Source: Dickeya aquatica (GTDB taxonomy: Bacteria > Pseudomonadota > Gammaproteobacteria > Enterobacterales > Enterobacteriaceae). Taken from it: 64,000 bases of DNA. The position numbers and the translations under genes were made by a program. Within the stretch, counting starts at the first letter, position 1. Every line of letters begins with the position of its first letter. The DNA lies in the NCBI RefSeq assembly GCF_900095885.1, contig NZ_LT615367.1, positions 3,782,001 to 3,846,000 of the forward strand, in the 5' to 3' direction. Below are positions 55,137 to 64,000 of the stretch, piece after piece. Under the pieces are notes generated by a model. The model saw only the letters and a program-made list of their open reading frames with translations, ran no database searches and was not told the origin of the DNA.

Positions 55137-56957
55137 CTAATCCGTGTACATGGCTTCGATTTCCAGCTGATAACGCTGATGAATGACTTTTCGGCGGAGT
55201 TTTAGTGTCGGCGTCAGCTCGCCTTGCTCGAGACTAAACGGGGCCGACAGCAACGTAAATTTTTTCACCTGCTCGAAACGGGCAAACTCTTTTTGCACCG
55301 TGTGCAGGCGTTGTTCAAACAGCGACAAAATATGGCTGTGGCGTAACAGCTCCATCCTGTCCTGATAGATAAGGTTGATAGAGCGGGCGTACTCTTCCAG
55401 CGCATCAAAACAGGGGACAATCAGCGCCGACACATATTTACGCGCATCGGCAATCACCGCGACCTGTTCGATAAAGCGATCCTGGCCCAGCGCACCTTCG
55501 AGATGCTGTGGCGCGATATATTTGCCCCCAGAGGTTTTCATCAAATCCTTCAACCGCTCGGTGATGAACAGGTTGCCATGCTCATCTATTTCCCCGGCAT
55601 CTCCGGTTTTAAACCAGCCATCAGGCGTGAAGGCGGCGGCCGTCTCTTGCCCCCGACGATAATAACCGCGCATCACCGTTGCACCGCGCACCTGAATTTC
55701 ATTCTGCTCGCCAATCCGTATCTCAATACCAGGCAACGGCGTCCCTACGGAGCCGGTTTCGCCATACTCTTGCCAGCACGAAACGGTGGCACAGGTTTCC
55801 GTCAACCCATAGCCATAGACAATCCGCACGCCCATCGACTGAAAAAACGCAATCACCCGGCTATCAAGATGTGCGCCTGCGGCAGGCAGAAAGCGCACAT
55901 TACCGCCTAATACGTGACGCAAACGCGACAAAACCAGCCGATCTGCCAGACGATAACACAGCATCTGCCACAACCCGGCCCGTTTACCGGCCTGACGACA
56001 CAAAAAGCGCTGCTTCCCCTGCGTCATCGCCCAATGAAACAGCCCGCGTCGCAACCACGGAGCCTGCGCAACTTTTTCATGAATCGCGCTAAATACTTTC
56101 TCGTAAAAGCGCGGCACCGCACACATCACCGTTGGCCGCACCGCCGCCATCGCCTCGCGCACCCGATTGGTATCGCGCAGAAAAACGTTCACCGCATCGC
56201 TGTGCATGATAAAAAAGCTCCAGGCACGTTCAAACACATGCGACAGCGGCAGAAAACACAGCGACACATCCTGCCCACCCACGTCTAAGCGTTCATCATG
56301 CAGCGCCAGTTGGGTCGCCATGTTGGCATAATCGAGCATCACGCCTTTGGGCTCGCCAGTCGTGCCGGAGGTGTAGATCAGTGTGAATAAATCCTCAAGG
56401 CTGCGCTCTGCCACTCTCTGGCGCAGCACCGGCTCCCATACCGACAGTTCCGCCTTCTCTTCAAACTCCTGTAACGATACGGCAATATCGCAACCACGGC
56501 GGCGAATCTGCTCATCCATCAAGATAATGGTACGCAATTGCGGGCAGCTATCGCGCAAAGACATCAGCAAGTCAAACTGCGCCTGACCGCCGACAAACAC
56601 CGTGCGGATATCCGCATCATTGAGAATAAAGGCTGTTTGTGCAGCCGCACTGGTTGCATACAGCGGTACAGTCACGGCGCGCAAGTGCAACAGCGCTAAA
56701 TCTGCCAGCGACCAGGCAATCGCATTGTCAGCGAAAATCGCAACCCGCTCCTGCACATCAATGCCTAATCCGAGCAGCCCGCAGGCGATGCGGCGAATAC
56801 GTTCACCGGCCTGATGCCAGTCGAGCTGGCATTCCCTGTCCGGTTCCCATTCACGAAATGCCAGCGCATTTGGCCGCTGGGTTATCTGTTGTTGAATACG
56901 CTGAACCAGGTGGTATTGCGAAAGTGACGGGTTTTGAGAGTGTGAATGAGTCTTCAT
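55137..56957 (-). CDS. AMP-dependent long-chain acyl-CoA ligase-like protein
   Basis: 606 residues of the ANL superfamily, closest in type to FadD15-like long-chain acyl-CoA synthetases. Motifs: phosphate loop LIYTSGTTGEPKGV, the A5 motif YGLTET, GWFKTGD with the ribose-binding Asp, and the C-terminal KDLMKTSGGKYIAPQ with the catalytic lysine. It would activate a fatty acid with ATP and load CoA; the chain length is unknown. No signal or membrane helix is seen. It sits between ilvIH and leu, where E. coli has leuO, and is divergent from the leu operon. Confidence 0.88.
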   Translation of the reverse strand: MKTHSHSQNPSLSQYHLVQRIQQQITQRPNALAFREWEPDRECQLDWHQAGERIRRIACGLLGLGIDVQERVAIFADNAIAWSLADLALLHLRAVTVPLYATSAAAQTAFILNDADIRTVFVGGQAQFDLLMSLRDSCPQLRTIILMDEQIRRRGCDIAVSLQEFEEKAELSVWEPVLRQRVAERSLEDLFTLIYTSGTTGEPKGVMLDYANMATQLALHDERLDVGGQDVSLCFLPLSHVFERAWSFFIMHSDAVNVFLRDTNRVREAMAAVRPTVMCAVPRFYEKVFSAIHEKVAQAPWLRRGLFHWAMTQGKQRFLCRQAGKRAGLWQMLCYRLADRLVLSRLRHVLGGNVRFLPAAGAHLDSRVIAFFQSMGVRIVYGYGLTETCATVSCWQEYGETGSVGTPLPGIEIRIGEQNEIQVRGATVMRGYYRRGQETAAAFTPDGWFKTGDAGEIDEHGNLFITERLKDLMKTSGGKYIAPQHLEGALGQDRFIEQVAVIADARKYVSALIVPCFDALEEYARSINLIYQDRMELLRHSHILSLFEQRLHTVQKEFARFEQVKKFTLLSAPFSLEQGELTPTLKLRRKVIHQRYQLEIEAMYTD

Positions 56958-57118
56958 GATGCGTGCATGAGCCTGGCAATTTCAATAATCGGCGATATAA
57001 ATCGGGCTGGCAGTCTACCCTGCCAGAAAGCGGCGTCAAAGCGCTTTCCACTGCTTTTGCGCAGGGACTGTGACCGACCAGACACCTGACCCGCGCTCGT
57101 TTGTATTATATCCCGTTG

Positions 57119-57147
57119 TTGACATCACAACGTGAATCAAGTACCAA
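57119..57147 (+). promoter_or_regulatory. Putative leu operon promoter
   Basis: TTGACA (57119-57124) is a perfect -35 hexamer, followed after 17 bp by TACCAA (a poor -10). It lies about 45 bp before the leuL start, as expected for an attenuated leader. E. coli leu also combines TTGACA with a weak -10. Confidence 0.6.
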
Positions 57148-57191
57148 TAAGAGCAGAACTGAATTTTAATCGATTTGGATGACGAAACAGC

Positions 57192-57275
57192 ATGTTTAAC
57201 TTCGCTAAACTACTAGGCCTACTACTACACGCATCTTCTTTGCGCGGTATGCCAGTGGGCGATAATCACAGCTGA
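57192..57275 (+). CDS. leuL: leu operon leader peptide LeuL
   Basis: 27 residues, MFNFAKLLGLLLHASSLRG followed by MPVGDNHS. Five leucine codons occur within six positions and all are CTA, a rare codon that makes the ribosome sensitive to Leu-tRNA supply. The core GLLL-ASSLRG matches E. coli LeuL. Stalling here in leucine shortage should favour an antiterminator over the hairpin at 57300-57327. Confidence 0.93.
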   Translation: MFNFAKLLGLLLHASSLRGMPVGDNHS

Positions 57276-57299
57276 TTTCACGTCACACTTCACATAAAA

Positions 57300-57327
57300 A
57301 CCCGCGCCAATGCGCGGGTTTTTTTTT
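57300..57327 (+). terminator. leu operon attenuator
   Basis: Stem ACCCGCGC / GCGCGGGT with a CAAT loop followed by nine T residues, between leuL and leuA. This is the transcription attenuator that leader-peptide translation controls. Confidence 0.92.
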
Positions 57328-57369
57328 ACTCGCCGGGCGTCAGACACAACACATTAAGGAAGAAGACTG

Positions 57370-61438
<4,069 letters not shown>

Positions 61439-61450
61439 GAGAGGCACTCC

Positions 61451-62053
61451 ATGGCTAAATTTACCCAACACACAGGTCTGGTCGTACCGCTCGATGCCGC
61501 CAACGTCGATACCGATGCGATTATCCCCAAGCAGTTTCTGCAAAAGGTGACGCGCACCGGCTTTGGTCAACACCTGTTTCACGACTGGCGTTTTCTTGAC
61601 GATGCCGGGCAGCAGCCTAACCCGGAGTTCGTGCTGAACCTGCCGCGCTACAAAGGAGCCAGTATTCTGCTGGCGCGCGAAAACTTCGGCTGTGGTTCTT
61701 CGCGCGAGCACGCGCCCTGGGCGCTGACCGATTACGGCTTCAACGTGGTGATTGCACCAAGCTTTGCCGATATTTTTTACGGCAACGCGTTTAACAACCA
61801 GCTGTTGCCGGTCAAACTGAGCGAGTCGGATATCGATGACTTGTTCAAACTGGTCGCCAGCCACGAAGGCATCACCTTCACGGTGGATTTGGAAGCCCAG
61901 CAGGTGAAAGCGGGCGACAACACCTACGCGTTTGAAATAGACAGCTTCCGCCGCCACTGCATGATAAACGGTCTGGACAGCATCGGCCTGACGCTGCAAC
62001 ACGATGCCGCCATCGCCCGTTACGAAGAACAGCAACCGGCGTTTCTGCGTTAA
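61451..62053 (+). CDS. leuD: 3-isopropylmalate dehydratase small subunit
   Basis: 200 residues (E. coli 201), the swivel-domain partner of Leu[15 protein letters not shown] and [18 protein letters not shown] are the family motifs, with the GSSR substrate loop. Starts 12 bp after leuC and ends the operon. Confidence 0.98.
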   Translation: MAKFTQHTGLVVPLDAANVDTDAIIPKQFLQKVTRTGFGQHLFHDWRFLDDAGQQPNPEFVLNLPRYKGASILLARENFGCGSSREHAPWALTDYGFNVVIAPSFADIFYGNAFNNQLLPVKLSESDIDDLFKLVASHEGITFTVDLEAQQVKAGDNTYAFEIDSFRRHCMINGLDSIGLTLQHDAAIARYEEQQPAFLR

Positions 62054-62122
62054 TTCGGCTCTGTGGGCTTTTGGCTTACAGACAAAACGACTTAAGCGCA
62101 GGCAAAGCGATTTCAGGCATCC

Positions 62123-62259
62123 AAACTGCGCTGAGGTGGACGACTTCGCCGGGTGAGCCGCATGGATGCGGCGAAAGCCCGTGCCGCGTATGGAACGCGT
62201 CACGGGCGGCCCGAACAGCGAAGGCGAACGCCGAAGGTACCGCGTTAGCGGCGCAGTTT
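62123..62259. repeat. Palindromic mosaic downstream of leuD
   Basis: A 137-bp block bounded by the inverted pair AAACTGCGC (62123-62131) and GCGCAGTTT (62251-62259). It contains GCCGCAT-GG-ATGCGGC (62157-62172) and GCCCGTG / CACGGGC (62177-62207). The nested palindromes suggest a dispersed intergenic repeat of the REP/ERIC class rather than a gene; whether it recurs in this genome cannot be seen from one window. Confidence 0.5.
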
Positions 62260-62277
62260 AGCCTCCAGCCAGTGGTC

Positions 62278-62306
62278 AAGGAGAGGCGGCGTTTGAGCCT
62301 CTCCTT
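62278..62306. terminator. Hairpin between leuD and the convergent siderophore gene
   Basis: Ten-base perfect stem AAGGAGAGGC / GCCTCTCCTT with a 9-nt loop, directly after the palindromic mosaic. It could end transcripts from leuD and, with weaker support, from the convergent gene. Confidence 0.6.
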
Positions 62307-62419
62307 GTCGTGCGTGCGACGGTGCTGCAAAGGGAGAATCGCCGTTATCGCGCACGAAACCTCCCACCAGTCTTGCATAAGCTCCTCAAGCAACAAAACA
62401 CGGCGGTTTGCCAACAAAC

Positions 62420-63322
62420 TCAATGTGGACGCGGGCCCCGGCTCCAGTAGGCCATGAACGTGATGGCATCCTGTGCGCCCCCTTTTTCTGCCAGCAGATA
62501 GCGGCGCAATGCTTTCACCGCAGAGGATTCCGCCGCCACCCAGCCAAAGAACTGACCTTGCTGCGCGCTGGCCGGTTGCCAGACTTTTTCCCCCTCGGCG
62601 ATATCCTCAACCGTCACCGGATGTGATACGGCTTGCGCTGTCGGGCATGACCAATGCCGCGCGGCTTCCAGCAAACGCTCACCATAGGTTGCGCCCGTGC
62701 CTTCGCGCGGCAGCCACACCACCTCGGCAAACGGCAACGTGCGATAGTCATCGGTGCAATCCGCCTGTAACGGTACTTCGATGAACGCCTGCACCTGCGG
62801 CGGGTTATCCTGCCGCGCCAGTTGCTCAAGAATACTCTTGATGGCCGGTAGCGCCGTTTCATCGCCCATCAGTAACACCTGCCGGGTCAGTGCTGACTGC
62901 ACCCACTCATAGCCGCCGTTATCACCGGCATAATCCCCACGCGGCGCGACCACCTGCAAACGCGCACCGGGCTCGGCACCCAGCGCCCAGGCGGAAGCCG
63001 GGCCTTCGGTGCCGTGCGCGACAAACTCTACCGTCATCTCACCGCGCTCGGTATCCAGCGCACGCAGCGTATAGGTACGCGCAATCGGGCGCTGTGCTTT
63101 GGGCAGCGCCTGCGCCAGCTTGTACCACTCGCCTGTCGGCGGCAGGCTTGACGGCGTGCCATCTTCCGCAGGCAACAGCACTTTGATGCGCTGATCCGGC
63201 GCACAGATTTTCATCTCTTTGACCGCCTCGCCCTGTAACACACACGCTATCAGAGACGGCGTCAGCAAGACCTTGTGCGCCAATGTGACATCAAAGACTC
63301 TATATTCCTTTACCCCAGCCAT
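62420..63322 (-). CDS. Siderophore-interacting FAD-binding protein (ViuB/YqjH family)
   Basis: 300 residues from the ATG at 63322 with GAGGTGAG 7 nt upstream; the frame open to 63406 is not used. N-terminal FAD-binding domain with RTYTLRALD (RxYT), then the SIP C-terminal domain with GDETALPAI (DETxxPAI) and FGWVAAESSAV (WxAGE-like). Such proteins reduce ferric siderophores in the cytoplasm to free iron. A Fur-box-like site lies about 90-108 bp upstream. No siderophore synthesis or uptake gene adjoins it. Confidence 0.93.
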   Translation of the reverse strand: MAGVKEYRVFDVTLAHKVLLTPSLIACVLQGEAVKEMKICAPDQRIKVLLPAEDGTPSSLPPTGEWYKLAQALPKAQRPIARTYTLRALDTERGEMTVEFVAHGTEGPASAWALGAEPGARLQVVAPRGDYAGDNGGYEWVQSALTRQVLLMGDETALPAIKSILEQLARQDNPPQVQAFIEVPLQADCTDDYRTLPFAEVVWLPREGTGATYGERLLEAARHWSCPTAQAVSHPVTVEDIAEGEKVWQPASAQQGQFFGWVAAESSAVKALRRYLLAEKGGAQDAITFMAYWSRGPRPH

Positions 63323-63411
63323 AACGCTGCTCACCTCTTGATTACACCGGTTTTCGCCACCCGGCCTGAACATGGCAAGTGGCTTTCCGCTCTGTTTTAC
63401 CAGCACTTCAT

Positions 63412-63430
63412 GGTAATGAGAAGCATTATT
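63412..63430. promoter_or_regulatory. Fur box upstream of the siderophore-interacting gene
   Basis: GGTAATGAGAAGCATTATT matches the 19-bp Fur consensus GATAATGATAATCATTATC at 15 positions. It lies in the divergent region between the siderophore-interacting gene and tnaC, so iron repression of the former is likely. Confidence 0.65.
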
Positions 63431-63551
63431 GATATGTTGTTATTCTCATCACGCCTCACTGCCTGGTGCCGGTTTGCCCGTGGGATCACGGTTTTTACCA
63501 CCGCTTTTCGCCTATGCTGGGCTTTCAAGACTCACGAGATAAGGAGGGCTC

Positions 63552-63662
63552 ATGACACGTATCATCCGGTGTTATCGACAGAACCTCTGTGGCGACTGCC
63601 GCCCCTGGTTCAATATCGACCATCGTCTGACCAATGATTTTCCCCGCCCGTTTCATGCCTGA
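63552..63662 (+). CDS. tnaC: Tryptophanase leader peptide TnaC
   Basis: 36 residues with a strong AAGGAGG site 4 nt upstream. The segment WFNID (W19-D23) matches the conserved TnaC core, and P31 lies 12 residues after the Trp, as P24 does after W12 in E. coli. In E. coli, free tryptophan blocks release at P24-stop, hides the Rho site and lets tnaAB be read. Here five residues (RPFHA) follow P31 before the TGA, and the N-terminal part is longer. A 140-nt leader follows before tnaA. Homology rests on the motif and position, and is convincing. Confidence 0.85.
   Translation: MTRIIRCYRQNLCGDCRPWFNIDHRLTNDFPRPFHA

Positions 63663-64000
<338 letters not shown>

Overview
The window is almost entirely core chromosome of an enterobacterium. 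Gene order and protein sequences follow the E. coli 2-minute region (leu - ilvIH - cra - mra/dcw cluster - lpxC - secM - secA - mutT - yacG - zapD - coaE - hofCB/ppdD - nadC - ampDE - aroP - pdhR/aceEF/lpd - acnB - yacL), carried mostly on the minus strand here. The Pectobacteriaceae, and within them a Dickeya-like (or Musicola-like) soft-rot bacterium, fit best: a tryptophanase-family gene with a tnaC leader is present (the Dickeya group is indole positive, Pectobacterium is not), and a DciA/DUF721 gene lies next to secM. Genus is an inference; no rRNA or other decisive marker lies in the window.

Layout. 1-1349: end of a sialidase-like protein, a YhcH-family sugar-metabolism protein and a short-chain dehydrogenase. 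1462-3713: a chemoreceptor and yacL. 3836-9752: acnB, a divergent MmgE/PrpD-family gene and an exported alpha/beta hydrolase. 9937-17032: the pyruvate dehydrogenase operon (pdhR-aceE-aceF-lpdA in transcription order) with a perfect PdhR operator. 17730-22868: aroP with TyrR boxes, ampDE, tsx, nadC. 23137-28117: type IV pilus genes ppdD-hofB-hofC, then coaE-zapD-yacG. 28237-33553: mutT, secA, secM, a divergent dciA-like gene, lpxC. 33647-49722: the division and cell wall (dcw) cluster with a MraZ operator in front. 50590-52345: alaE and cra. 52588-56957: ilvIH and an acyl-CoA-ligase-like gene. 57192-62053: leuLABCD with attenuator. 62420-63322: a Fur-box-associated siderophore-interacting protein. 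63552-64000: tnaC and the start of tnaA, cut by the window edge.

What stands out. (1) ilvI carries a one-base deletion in a G tract at codon 28-29, so acetolactate synthase III would be inactive or phase-switched unless this is a sequencing error. (2) ddlB is missing from its invariant place between murC and ftsQ; a 191-bp scar keeps what looks like the last codons of ddlB. (3) Three nascent-peptide regulators are present: secM with a diverged arrest motif and almost no C-terminal tail, tnaC with residues added after the critical proline, and leuL. (4) A DciA-family gene sits divergently 27 bp from secM, unexpected in a lineage thought to load its helicase with DnaC. (5) leuO and guaC are missing from the places they hold in E. 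coli, and alaE lies inverted in an AT-rich gap between cra and mraZ. No tRNA, rRNA, CRISPR array, insertion sequence or prophage was seen. I do not see a wholly new multi-gene system here; the leads are changes to known ones.
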